A stretch of DNA of 64,000 nucleotides from Polytrichum commune (lineage: Eukaryota > Streptophyta > Polytrichopsida > Polytrichales > Polytrichaceae), in assembly GCA_950295325.1 (NCBI GenBank), contig OX485807.1, positions 25,393,666-25,457,665 of the forward strand, given 5' to 3'. The translations under genes were made by a program, and so were the position numbers. The notes beneath the pieces were generated by a model. That model was not told where the DNA came from. It worked only from the letters and a program-made list of their open reading frames with translations, and ran no database searches. Of this stretch, positions 35,205-45,610 are shown piece by piece. Each line of letters begins with the position of its first letter. Within the stretch, counting starts at the first letter, position 1.

Positions 35205-35475
35205 CCAGCTTATTTTGCATCTGGTAATGGAGTTTCATCTGTAAATCGATTCATCTGGCAAGTGACATTTTCAAGGTGTCGTATGCTTCTGCTACATCGA
35301 GTATGACCAATCTAGTAGATTTGTGTACCCATAGGTGCTTCCGAAATGTAGGATATGGGTGCACGAATTCGGCTTTGGATGCCTTGATATGGAAAACATG
35401 TGTTGTGTGAATTGGTGATTTCTTGGGAGTTTTGGCTTCAAAAAGCAGTGATAGAGGTGACTCTGCTACCTCTTA
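35205..35475 (+). repeat. Tandem-duplicated 3'-end-like segment, copy 2
   Basis: Second copy of 34114-34330, offset by about 1.09 kb, with insertions of a few tens of bases. Confidence 0.65.
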
Positions 35476-35505
35476 TCACCATATTTTGGTGGTTACTCAT
35501 AAGGT

Positions 35506-36178
35506 ACTGAGGCCCTAAAGTGACACTTTCTCTTTGGTGACACCTATTTTGAATCATTAAGCCGTCAGCAAGTGAGCGCAACGGTGTCATCAAGCAAGTT
35601 ATTGTAAAGAGCGATTAATCATGTGTGGCACATGTGTGGTATAAAATAGCACCACTTCAATCACTTATAATAGCAGTTTAAGAAGGATGCAAGAATGTAT
35701 GTAGTTTTTAGTTTTTAGTTTTTATTTAATTATTTAATTTGTTGTTGTTGTTGTTGTTGAGACAAAAGGCAACAAGCCAACGCCAATGCAAGCAAGAATG
35801 CTTTCAGAAGAGTACTGACTTTGGCCAATCACAATGGCTAATCACGGATGTATCCGCTCAATGAGACGGTGTAAGAAGTGATCCACAAAAGGGGGACAAC
35901 ACCTTCATTTAATAGAATCTCCTCACTTGGAATAAAGTTGATTTTGTGGTGATTCTTACTTTGGAATCCAACATCAGAAGACCCCATAGGCTAACAATAA
36001 AAGGCTCTTTCCTTAAGATGACTTTGAGAATTTCTATAGCTTGCATGCAAATTTATTTATTTATTTTGTAGACTTTGTATAGATTTGCTAATGTTTGGAT
36101 TTTTTTTGAAAACTTTCCAAACTACTTAGCCTTCTTGAAATAAGAAAGTTTCTTAAAGTGTCACTTTAAGGCCTCAAT
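35506..36178. mobile_element. TIR element with ACTGAGGCC...GGCCTCAAT ends (673 bp)
   Basis: The left end ACTGAGGCCCTAAAGTGACA is mirrored at the right (reverse complement ATTGAGGCCTTAAAGTGACA) for about 26 bp. A (TTG)n run lies inside at 35741-35759. No TSD longer than TA is apparent and no coding capacity is seen. Confidence 0.6.
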
Positions 36179-36842
36179 ATCTTAATCCTATGATTAGATA
36201 GTTTGTGCCTAGAGAATTAGTTGGGAGGCCTATGTACACCCTTATGTCTTACCCCACTCAAAAATACACCCTAATCTATGTAATATAAACCTCTGTAATG
36301 TCACTCTCGCTCTAATACCTTGAAACCCTAGGGAATGGATGTTCTCAATTCAAATCTCACTCTTTATTATCACATTGCCTCTCCCCCCCCCCCCTTATAT
36401 AATAACTTTTGACATTAATGCAAACTGCCAAAGAAGTCAACTCACACCCTTGCAATGTGCCACATGTCAAGAAATTCCTCTTCCACGTTCTCCATTGTCA
36501 TGCACTTCAAATTCTTCCTATTTTTACTTGAAGTTATGCTGGTGGTGATGATAAGACGAAATCATGGAGACTGGATTAGGGTTAGCAAAGATGGGTTAGG
36601 GTTAGTATCGGAATCTTAAGTTGTTGCAAATCCCAAATCTAGACGTGCAATTTGATTTTTGTGGCTTGAAATTCTAGTATGAAGTTCATGGGTACAACAT
36701 TGTTAGCTACATTGACAAATGGTTGTAAATATTGTGCCTACCATACCTATAGTTTGTCACCTTGTTCCAAAGTTTGATTGTGCATTGCATCTTGCACTAG
36801 TGGCAAAGCTATTCTGTCTAAATGCAACTTTGGAATTTTTGG
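36179..36842. other. Unassigned DNA
   Basis: A C run is present near 36375 and 'ggttagggttag' twice near 36580-36605, too short to call telomere-derived. No gene. Confidence 0.4.
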
Positions 36843-36850
36843 TATTCTAG

Positions 36851-37259
36851 CACGGGTAGATCACTCCATTGTCAAGTTGAACACCACGTGCGACCAAAAA
36901 AAATCTTCTTTTGGTAAGTTGCACCACCAAAATGGGTCAAAATTTTATCAAATTTTTTTCATGAGTATATATACACAGTACCTATGACATAGGTAAAAGT
37001 GGTAACTAAATTTGATGATTTTTTTTTTCATAAAACATACCATTTCTAACTAGAATGACACATAATTGAACTAAAACATTTATTAAAAAAATAAAGATGA
37101 CTAAAAATTTCAAAAAATATATACAAAAGATACTATCAATGGTTACGTATATGTAGAAAAAATATCATGAATTTTAAAATTATATATGGCATGTAATATA
37201 GGGGTAGCAAACTTTGTCCGCACGTGGTGTCAACTTGACAATGAAGTGACCTCCCTGTG
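36851..37259 (+). mobile_element. 409-bp MITE, hAT-like, TSD TATTCTAG
   Basis: It starts CACGGGTAGATCACTCCATT and ends with the diverged complement (…AATGAAGTGACCTCCCTGTG); inverted repeats exceed 40 bp. The exact 8-bp duplication TATTCTAG flanks it (36843-36850, 37260-37267). A near-identical element of 410 bp lies at 60814-61223 in the other orientation. The interior is AT-rich and non-coding. Confidence 0.93.
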
Positions 37260-37267
37260 TATTCTAG

Positions 37268-38261
37268 GTGGCAAATTGATTATGCCATAGATGCTTGAAA
37301 TCTCTAAACACTGTATTTGGTAATCTGAGATTTTCTTCATGATTTGGAGACTAATGAAGGACCTCAATTTTGAATTACATGATACAAATACAAGAAAGAC
37401 AAACAAATCACATGGAAATCGATCATTTCCCATCATGAAACTAAATTTAACAACATCACTTTTTGAGATTGCACCCACAGAATAGCATTTGAATCCAATT
37501 CATGAACATTGAAGACAATAAGGATGCATTTAAATGGGCAGTCTTTAAAGAATGATTTGAATGCCATATTCACATTTAAATCCACATTATCTAAGTACTA
37601 GGGAGCTTGTTTACTTGTGGAAGCCTATTTTTCTTTTGCTTGTTGTGCCTCGACAACCCTAAAAAATTCTTCTCTACAGCTATAATTTTTGGTGCGGATT
37701 GGGCCCATTAATCCAAGGGTATTCAAATGTTTCCAAAAGGAGACTGCTCTATGGGAGGATCCACAACTTGGTGTAACGTATGCTGAGGATTGTCTAACAC
37801 TCCGGCGAAGCACAAGAAAATGCTCGGACTTTGATGGATCACCTATTGTTGGAGTAAAGACCTATATGGTTCAGAGAACACCACATAATATGACATTTAG
37901 GATGCAAGTCCGTAACATAGATTTGCTAGTCATTGCAAGTAAAGATCATATCACCAACAATGGCTAGTTTTGGATGTGAGTCCATAACCTTGGATCAAGG
38001 CCAACAAGTTTTGAGAAAATGAAAGCACAATGGAAGTTAGTGAATGTTTAATTTTTGGACACTAGTTCCAGGTACTAATGTGCTAGAAAATAGAATAAGG
38101 AGGAAATGATAAGGGTTGTTGGTGACAAGAAACACACTTTGAGGAAACTATGAGAGCACAAATCCATGCCAGAAAAAGGGGTAAACATTATATACAAGAA
38201 TGCCAAGAAAACTTAGAATACACTCACAAACATGGAGGGTTTTCAGATTAAATTATTGACT
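37268..38261. other. Unassigned DNA with one open frame
   Basis: A 92-codon frame at 37689-37967 (plus) has no motif I recognise and overlaps an open minus frame. It may be a transposon-protein fragment. Confidence 0.3.
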
Positions 38262-38980
38262 TCCACAAGCCAATGAATGGCCTTATATGTATCATTGGTG
38301 GAGGGTAGTGGTCCATTGCCAATAGGGTTGGGGAGGACAAAATTTGGGATGCTATAGGGGTGGTGCACAAACTTCCTAAGGTAGGGAGCCAACTCATTCA
38401 CTAGGAAGGTGTCCTTTCTATTGTTGGTTCATGTCTCAGGGAAGATGACGTTGCCAAGGGGTTTAAGGATGCTCTTGGTGGGGTTGTTGTCCATAAGGAG
38501 GGTGTTCTTCATGGTTGGCCACCACTCATAAGGGACCCCCTCCAAGTGAGGGATGCCAACCCAAAGGTTGGACATGAGGACCTTGAGGAATAGCTACCCC
38601 TCACCCCCTTCAAACTTGGGCACCAATGCACCTTCTTGTTGAACAAGTCATCACATGACTTTTGTTCAAGAACCAAGCAAAGGCTTGGGAGACCACAAAA
38701 TATGAACCTAACGATGGGCTCCATTTTGTCCAACACCATGAAGCTCCATACGACAATGTGAGCTAAGTCAACCACCTCACGGAGGAAGGTCTGTATTCCA
38801 AGCTCTGACAACCTTCTGGTTTATGAGAATGTCCAATGCCCCATCTCCTCTAGACTTCGGTAGGAAGTCATGGGGACTTTAGGCATGTGTTTGGTGTGAC
38901 ACAACACCCCATTGAGCCCAAACACTACAAAGGGTTTACGATTAGGCAAATGTCTTCATGATGGGTTGCAAGCTATCTCC
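38262..38980 (-). pseudogene. Decayed coding sequence, probable transposon protein of unknown type
   Basis: Minus-strand frames are legible in turn: VWSFMVLDKMEPIVRF and NKKVHWCPSLKGV near 38620-38760, then LWVGIPHLEGVPYEWWP near 38520-38570 and ILKPLGNVIFPET near 38440. Composition and continuity look like eroded coding sequence, with frameshifts. I recall similar strings from LINE ORF1 or Gag-like proteins, but no domain motif (zinc knuckle, RT) is present to decide. Confidence 0.35.
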
Positions 38981-41728
38981 GATGGACACTGTGATAGACA
39001 TTTCATGAAGACAATGTTATCATGTAAGAAAATAATGAACAAATGACAAATTAAAATAACACATAGCAGTAAAGAAAAGAAAAGAAAGATTGCAAGGAGA
39101 ATAAAATGCAAATTGCTAGTTTCAAAACAAGTTATTTGTTTCCGAACACTATGTACACCTCACATCATGTCAAAAAATTGAGATCATATGTCTAGACCAA
39201 CCACTAGAGTTACAAAATTGTTGTCGAGTTGCGGGTGAAGGTTGCATGTGAAATTAACCTGCAGAATTATGCACACACATCCGTAACTCTTCGCCTTGAG
39301 ACTATGGTTACTACATTGTTGGGATTGAGGGTCAGATCAACATAAAAGGTGGAATCACCATTCATTAAGAAGAAGGAGCGTAGTATGTGTGGCCATTAGG
39401 AGGCGGCATGACAAAGGTGGGCACCTAGGAGCCTTCCAAAGAAGGCGTTGTCATGAAGAAGAATGTGGTTTGTCCAAATCAACACAAAGTCATTTGCTTT
39501 GCCAAATATTTCTAATTTTAAAGTTTTTTCCTCACATACAGTTGTTGCTCAATTGTCCCAAAATCATATCTCAAATTTGCCCAAGTTTATTCAAACTACA
39601 TAGTATCCTTAATGTTGATCTAGTCAACTTCATCCTTATATAACTCTCAACTCCTTCATGTTCTACCCATAAAACTTTGCAAAGGAGTTGCATGCCTCAT
39701 CTTTTACTCGCATATCAATTTTCATGACTAGCAAAATAATATACAACTCATGATGCAACTTTTAGTGAAATTAATATTTGCCCTCAACAATTCTTTAAAG
39801 ATTTGGTTGCATCAAGATCAATAACTCTATTCCTATAACACCTATGGAGTTGAAATTTGACCTTAACTTAGACAAAGCATCTCCCAAGCTACCCCCTAAA
39901 TCTCACATTCATAGCTATAATACTTGTGGAAAACTAAGCCCTCAAATTTAGCTGCAATAGTTTTAGATCCCCTTTACTTCAACGCTTCATTGTTCCTTCC
40001 TTAGTACAAATCACAACGTCAAACTTTGCATACAAATGATATGCCTCACCATGAATATTTTTCTAAAACATTGCAACGAGATATTTCTTCCATCATGCAC
40101 AACAGACCAAAACCTGAGACCCAAATTTTGCTTATTTAATAAACTAAATGTAGAAGATACAACACTTTGCCTAGTGCATACCCTCACTTCTCTAAATAAC
40201 CTTAGTTTCCTCAACTCCTTTAAGTATTTACAATCACTCACTCTCTTAACTCCATAAGCTCTTTCAATACAAAACCCTTCAAACTCCTCTAGAATATCCA
40301 CAAGAATGCCTAATCACCCTCTACCCCCTTAAATCTTCTTCTCCCTTGCCACCTTCGGCCAATATGAAACTAGGGCATCAAGGAACCCTAAGCGACTAGA
40401 TGACGACTGCCATCATCGCCGGTAAACCCTAACCTACCCTAACCCTCAAGTCCTCCCTACCAAGTCCTCCCGGTTTTGAACTCAAGACCAGTTCTCAACT
40501 AAACAACTAACTAAAACATGCTTATTACAACATCATACTAACATTCATCTACATGCATACTTGGAATAGCGATCATACGTGTAAATGCCTACATTTTAAA
40601 TACTAACTGGCCCACATTACGATAACGGGTTGGAAAATCCTAATCCTTCACAGAAAATTAAAGATCAAATCATATTCTTTCAAAAATAAATGTAGAGAAA
40701 TATTAAATTATAATATTTAGTCCAAACTAAGGACTCTTTGCTTTTTCTTGTTGCGGCATGACTCAAATATTGCCCTCAAATCCATATCATACACCTCTAT
40801 TATGCACAATGATACTCACATCATCACATTTTGCTACCACATTCAAACAATCTCAATTTTAAAAAAATGATAAAAATGCACCATATGGTTCACTATCCTT
40901 GTGCACCTCTCATTATTCACTCTTCAAAAGAATCATCAAGCTCTATGACCAAAATAACTTTCATATATAAGGATTAAGAACCAACAAGCCCCTAAATTAG
41001 AACAAAACTCCCCGGATGTCTTAGGCATTCCACAAATCATGTGCTATAATTTACAAACTTGCTATGGTAAAAAATGTGGAACAACCACCAAGCATAATTT
41101 ATTTGACAAGAGTTCATCCTAAGTGAAGTTTGAAACATAATTTGTAAAGAAGATGAGATTTAACTAACTAGAAAATAGTTTAGTGGCCTAATGGGAGTTT
41201 GCATCAAATTTATTTGTAGGGTGCAAGATGTAATGATCACTGACCTTTAAGTCAACCTGCTAGGCTTCGCCCTACTAGTTGCTTCTAAACACCCATTTCA
41301 CACCAAAGTATAACTGCGACTTGAACGTGATTCACAATTGTACGTTTAAGGATTATGTAAATATTATCTCTCATCATTATGGTTTTTGTTGATGGTAGTT
41401 AGTGGTAGTCCGCATCTAATTTGAATGTAAAGTGTATGTGCAAATGTCATTGACCTTTTCAGCTAACCTCTTAACGCGTCCCATTGCTGATTACTCCCAA
41501 ATACTCAAACTTACACCAAACTTTAACTCACCTCACAAGTTGTTGGTTTATAGCATTATTTAGCAGTGTTTATATAACGTAGGTGTACTATGGGCTATTT
41601 ATAAGGTGTGTCTAGTTATTAATTACCGTTGGTATATCTAATTCCAACTAGACTATGTTGTATGCAGGACTAGAGGACTTCACTCTAGGAGATTTAATAA
41701 TTCTAAAAGGTAAAGGGGGGTTACCCAC
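38981..41728. other. Unassigned DNA
   Basis: No element ends, RNA genes or named protein motifs were found. A short 'aaccctaacctaccctaaccctc' patch at about 40425 resembles but is not a telomere array. The antisense pair of open frames at 40011-40301 has no domain. Confidence 0.4.
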
Positions 41729-42049
41729 TACACATAATATGATATATAGTGTTTGATTATATTGAGTGTTGCTACCACCCTACCATGCTCAACACTAATT
41801 TTCAATTCTTTGGCAATTAGTGTTAGACATAAATGTGCCGCTACCTTCCCTACTGCCACCTCCCTTATTATATCCTTTTTTTCATATCCTTACTACACTA
41901 AATTCAAACATGTAACTTCCACATATTATCATAGTTGATATTTAGTGTTTGAGTTTACATTTAATGTTACTTACTTCCATAGGGTTATTGATATTTAGTG
42001 TATGCATTCGTATTTAGTGTATCAAACACTAAATATCATATTTTGTGTA
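41729..42049 (+). mobile_element. CACTA/TAGTG-like MITE, copy c (complete, 321 bp)
   Basis: It is the same length and order as copy b (7131-7452). Termini read TACACATAATATGATATATA at the left and its near complement at the right over 29 bp, ending TTTTGTGTA. The terminal CACTA has mutated to CACAT/CACAA. Flanks allow a TA duplication. Confidence 0.85.
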
Positions 42050-42527
42050 ATTGGGACGATGGTGTTACACTATGTTCTCACCTTGTAAGTAACGACCATT
42101 AGTTAAGAGCGCTTAACTCACCCCACAGGCATGGAGGGAGAGTTGATTAATTGTATGCTTGAGGACTAGTTGAGGGGAGCTTCAACTATTAGTTCCTACA
42201 AGTATATAAGGCTCAAGGTTTGGTCGATCATCCTTTTTTTGAAAAAAAAAAAAAAAAACCATTCCCTCTCTGTTTTTGAGAGATGTTACATTGTAATTGA
42301 GACTTGCTATTGCTTTTGGAAGCATGAGCAAATCTTAGTTTATGGGATCGTTGTAATTTTCAGTTAGCTCGAGTTTACTCTCATACTCTTTAATGAAACC
42401 CTTGACCTCTAGCCTTGGATATTAGTACTAGCTTCTTGATCTCTGGACGATATTCAAACTCCCTTGCACGCATCATCACATTGTGCAATTTTTTGGCTCA
42501 AATCATGTTTGTGATCACATTCACATT
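42050..42527. other. Unassigned DNA
   Basis: A T-run/A-run pair near 42233-42258 forms a trivial hairpin. No gene. Confidence 0.4.
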
Positions 42528-42800
42528 GAAAACTCAACACAAACTCAAATTGGGTTAGTTAGGTGTTACTTACAAGTGTAGATGTTGATTCATATGTCCC
42601 AAGTCACTATGAAATCACAGCGTGGCTTATATATTACGGGATACAACATTGCTTGCCCATGGTCACGAGAGATTATTGACAAGTAATGGTCGAGGGGAGC
42701 TTTCTTTCGATGGGTTGCTTTTTGTTTTGCCTTTCCATGTGACAAGCAAGATTGACTTCAGATTTTATAAGCCTTTCTTTTCGCTTGTGACAGGTGCTCA
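42528..42800 (+). repeat. Dispersed repeat beside the tRNA gene, copy 1 (partner 52342-52614)
   Basis: 'aactcaacacaaactcaaatt', 'tagttaggtgt.acttaca.gtgta', 'gggatacaacat' and 'tgcctttctttt..gcttgtgaca' occur in the same order and orientation at 52342-52614, with indels. Class unknown. Confidence 0.7.
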
Positions 42801-42872
42801 AAAGGAGCCTTCACTCTGATATGCAAGGTCAAATATGATTGCAAATCTCAAAGGTCAAGACAAAAGACAAAG

Positions 42873-42877
42873 AAAAA
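42873..42877 (-). terminator. Candidate Pol III terminator of the tRNA gene
   Basis: A TTTTT run on the minus strand lies 28 bases beyond the tRNA 3' end. It is the first T run of five downstream, rather far for a plant tRNA, so read-through processing would be needed. Confidence 0.45.
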
Positions 42878-42905
42878 GCTTTAAGTTGCTATATATTCTC
42901 ATATC

Positions 42906-42987
42906 CGTCGCCTAAGAGATTCGAACTCTTGCGGGGAAACCCCATGTACTTAGCAGGCACACGCCTTAACCACTCGGCCAAAGCGAC
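42906..42987 (-). tRNA. tRNA-Ser (anticodon GCT)
   Basis: The minus strand gives an 82-nt tRNA with no intron and no encoded CCA. The acceptor stem GTCGCTT pairs with AGGCGAC (one G-U) with discriminator G. The A box reads TGGCCGAGTGG and the B box AGTTCGAATCT. The anticodon stem TGTGC/GTACA encloses loop CTGCTAA with GCT (complement at 42952-42954). A long variable arm (GGGG TTT CCCC) is the class II mark of tRNA-Ser. The T stem is AAGAG/CTCTT instead of the GAGAG/CTCTC I recall for plants; both sides changed together, so pairing is kept. It should be transcribed by Pol III from its internal boxes. Confidence 0.96.
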
Positions 42988-43166
42988 TTCGATGAGATGC
43001 ATTCAGAGTTATTCATTCATATTCTTTCTCGTCTAGCAGGAGATAGTGTAACCGTGTGTCTACCACAGTCCACTACACGTGTTGGCTAGCTTGACCGAAA
43101 AGTGAGAAGATTCCCAACTGGAATGAAAGAGAATGTGATGAGCACACAATTTTGAATTTTGAAGGT

Positions 43167-43430
43167 TTATTCACAAGGCACAGATTGGGTAGCCATAACC
43201 AAAAGATCCGGAGGTTCACCAATTTCCCCATTTACATTAAGCCCTCTCAGCCTAACCTTTTCATGAGTGAAAACTGTTGTAGAATCCATTAACAAGAGGT
43301 CCTGGCCTGTGTAATAAGGTGATCCCAGCAAGCGGCTGACAGAACATCGTCCTATAAAGTTTATCAATGGGTGTAAACCTTTATATGTAGGAGTCCTGCA
43401 CTGCAATGTGAAGTTGCAATTTGCAGTCAC
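43167..43430 (-). CDS. Hypothetical protein or exon, 87 codons
   Basis: An open minus-strand frame begins MTANCNFTLQCRTPTYKG and ends LVMATQSVPCE with a stop. Base composition is balanced and the amino-acid mix looks coding (KVRLRGLNVNGEIGEPPDLL). No signal peptide or domain is recognised. It lies downstream, on the same strand, of two other coding-looking segments (43610-43891 and 44441-44750). It may be a 3' exon of one gene or a separate small ORF. The start ATG is simply the first in frame. Confidence 0.3.
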   Translation of the reverse strand: MTANCNFTLQCRTPTYKGLHPLINFIGRCSVSRLLGSPYYTGQDLLLMDSTTVFTHEKVRLRGLNVNGEIGEPPDLLVMATQSVPCE

Positions 43431-43609
43431 ACAACTCTATAAATAGGCAAGTGAACTATTGAGAATGCAAGCCCGAATTTTGTACAAGATTAGTAAGAAG
43501 GGCGATGATCGATCTACTTCAAATACAGTTACTGGTATGAAAATCTAAACCGGGGGCGGCCGATCACACGCCGCTGATGCTGTGGTGAACACATGTCAAT
43601 CGTTTGAAT

Positions 43610-43891
43610 TTACCATATAGTTTTCCCACCATCTCCCTCCCCTGGGTCTCGCAACAAAACCATGTCATCAAAGAGGCGCATTGGAAAGCCCATCATTCCA
43701 TGAACGTTCATGACAAGCTGCAAGACCACGCCCGAGAACTTGTTGGCTCCACCTTCACCGAACAGATGGTCAGCATCTGCAACATTTCCTGCGAAACATT
43801 CAGGTTTACCTCCGTAGTAACTTTCGATCGACTTGATCGGGGCGAAGGACCAGCCTGTCTTACCCCCGTCGCCGGCGCCGTTGCCTGACAT
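43610..43891 (-). CDS. Hypothetical protein or exon, 93 codons from MSGNGAGDGG
   Basis: The minus-strand frame from ATG 43891 reads MSGNGAGDGGKTGWSFAPIK, then a segment with YYGGKPECFAGNVADADHL, and ends DGGKTIW. Third positions are GC-rich and the sequence is Gly/Asp-rich, which is coding-like and unlike the surrounding DNA. The frame stays open upstream to 44029 and includes a CAG-type acceptor just before a VLGVLL segment, so it could be an internal exon. A GTAAG site also lies within the frame at DGG|K. I do not recognise the family. Confidence 0.4.
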   Translation of the reverse strand: MSGNGAGDGGKTGWSFAPIKSIESYYGGKPECFAGNVADADHLFGEGGANKFSGVVLQLVMNVHGMMGFPMRLFDDMVLLRDPGEGDGGKTIW

Positions 43892-44440
43892 GGTTTCTGC
43901 TGCAAAGTCTTGTTGATAATCGACAAGTAAAACTCCAAGTACAGAACCTGGATCAGAGAAATGTAGGGGCGTTATTAACTGGAAGAACCACTCAAATGCC
44001 AACTTTGTAGATGTAAGATAATGCTTCACAACACAAATAACATGTGAATCAAACCTATTCTCTTGATGAATTTAGACGCATACCCTATGGTTTGCAGAGC
44101 TCCACACTGAGGAAAATCCTGCTGAATTATTCACACACAGCTGACCTATAACCTCCTGGTTGATCTAGGCAAAGATCACTCGAAAATAACCAAGAGCTAG
44201 AAGACAAGCTGTAACTGTGAATGTGATTAACCCTTGAGCTCAGTCAATCATTTATACGCAAGGATTAGGCCACTGTGCCCACCGCGTCTGCCATCAGTCT
44301 AGGCCGACTAGCCGATTAGATGCCGACAATTGTTATTTTGCAGACAAAAATGTGTGCAGACCATTATAAACAGGCCTTGCTGAAGCCAAAGTTGCAATCT
44401 CCTGTACATGAGGTATATCATGTGATCAATTGTTGACATG

Positions 44441-44750
44441 TCATCCTAATATTCTGTCATCAGTAAGTGCGTTACTGTAGGTTCCGGTGTCTGCAATTAC
44501 TGTCACAATAGGCGGATTCATGAGCTGGTTGAAGGTGGTGCCTTGTGTGGCCTCTATTTCTGCGAATTTAGCTGCATCAACTTGCAAATCAGAAAAGTTT
44601 GCAAGCTCAAGTAATTGCTTGAAGCACCGTGTGCACTTCATCCTCCTTGTGATACCGTTCCCAAATTGTTTCGTGGCTGCAAATACCTTGAAGGTGTGAT
44701 GGAAGGTGAGTGTTGTGTTTCTGGGGAACAGACTTTAAATTGACACCGTG
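44441..44750 (-). CDS. Hypothetical exon upstream of the 43.6-kb ORF
   Basis: A minus-strand frame reads TLTFHHTFKVFAATKQFGN, later CFKQLLELANFSDLQVDAAK and NPPIVTVIADTGTYSNAL before a stop. It looks coding. An overlapping frame starts at an ATG at 44801, about 25 bases after a (TA)n TATA-like stretch (44825-44842 on the plus strand) and contains GTAAGT ten codons in; however the implied intron would be only about 51 bases. Gene structure is therefore unresolved and function unknown. Confidence 0.33.
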
Positions 44751-44824
44751 AGTAGTCGGCAACCAACTTACCGTCCACGACACCATTTTGTCTCTTTGCA
44801 TCTAGTCTACTTAATAGACTCTAC

Positions 44825-44842
44825 TATATATATATATATATA
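44825..44842. repeat. (TA)n microsatellite
   Basis: Nine TA units. It would serve as a TATA-like element for a minus-strand transcript beginning near 44800, but that is inference. Confidence 0.8.
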
Positions 44843-45320
44843 CTCAATAGGATCATTACTACGACTAACACTAATTTCTCTAACAATTCATAAATATTTA
44901 TGATATCTGCTTTTATATGATAATAGTTACTGTAATATTATATCAATATTCCTAGAGAAAACAAAAATAAAAATCATTAAGTAAGTAAGAAGACACACTC
45001 ATATGACTTCTAATGTCTCCTCTTGTTCAAAAGTGAAATTGACTTTATCTTCTTAATTTGGAACCACAAGTCAATGCAGTAAGTAAGTCTATTCAATACT
45101 CGGTGACATTAATGACCCTATTTGGTGTACCAGTCGGGTCCAAACTCACCCAGAACCTTCCACCCTAGTTTGTTTTGTACCTGTAGCTTACCAAGCCTAC
45201 GTTAATTTAGTCAAAGAAAAGAAAAAGAAAAATGAGCATTGACATTTGTCTTTGTGAATATGAGGCTCCTTTTGAATAGACTTTATGTTGTTAAAAGGTT
45301 TTAAATGATTCTATAGATCA

Positions 45321-45610
45321 TGCCAACAACCATACCCCTTATATTCATGGACAATCTAGGTTTCCCTATCAACGCCATTGATTTAGACATTGGATTTAAA
45401 CATAGGCAATATATACAGCAACTCAACCATCTCATTTTGTAGCACCTACTTCAACACCACCTTTGTATCTATCCACATATTAAGCAAAGGTATCATCCAA
45501 GGGGATATACTAAGCCCATAACTATTCATAATCTCAAGAAAATCTCCTAAATTGGCTTGTAACAAGCTCACTAGGTACCACTTCAAGAGGTCTCACAAGC
45601 CTCATCATGT
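45321..45610 (+). pseudogene. LINE reverse-transcriptase fragment
   Basis: Plus-strand frames read MDNLGFPINAID (45348), then NIYSNSTI after a frameshift, then TTFVSIHILSKGIIQGDILS (from 45459). GIIQGDILSP..LF is the RT motif preceding the catalytic FADD box, and the following W-L-V-T segment matches the 'EPLLRWL' region of this LINE type. The FADD box itself is missing. It probably belongs to the same LINE family as the pieces at 18.5 and 20.0 kb. Confidence 0.72.

Noticed and set aside
40420-40450. CCCTAA-like interstitial telomere
   Set aside because: Only about three imperfect units and no regular 7-bp phase.
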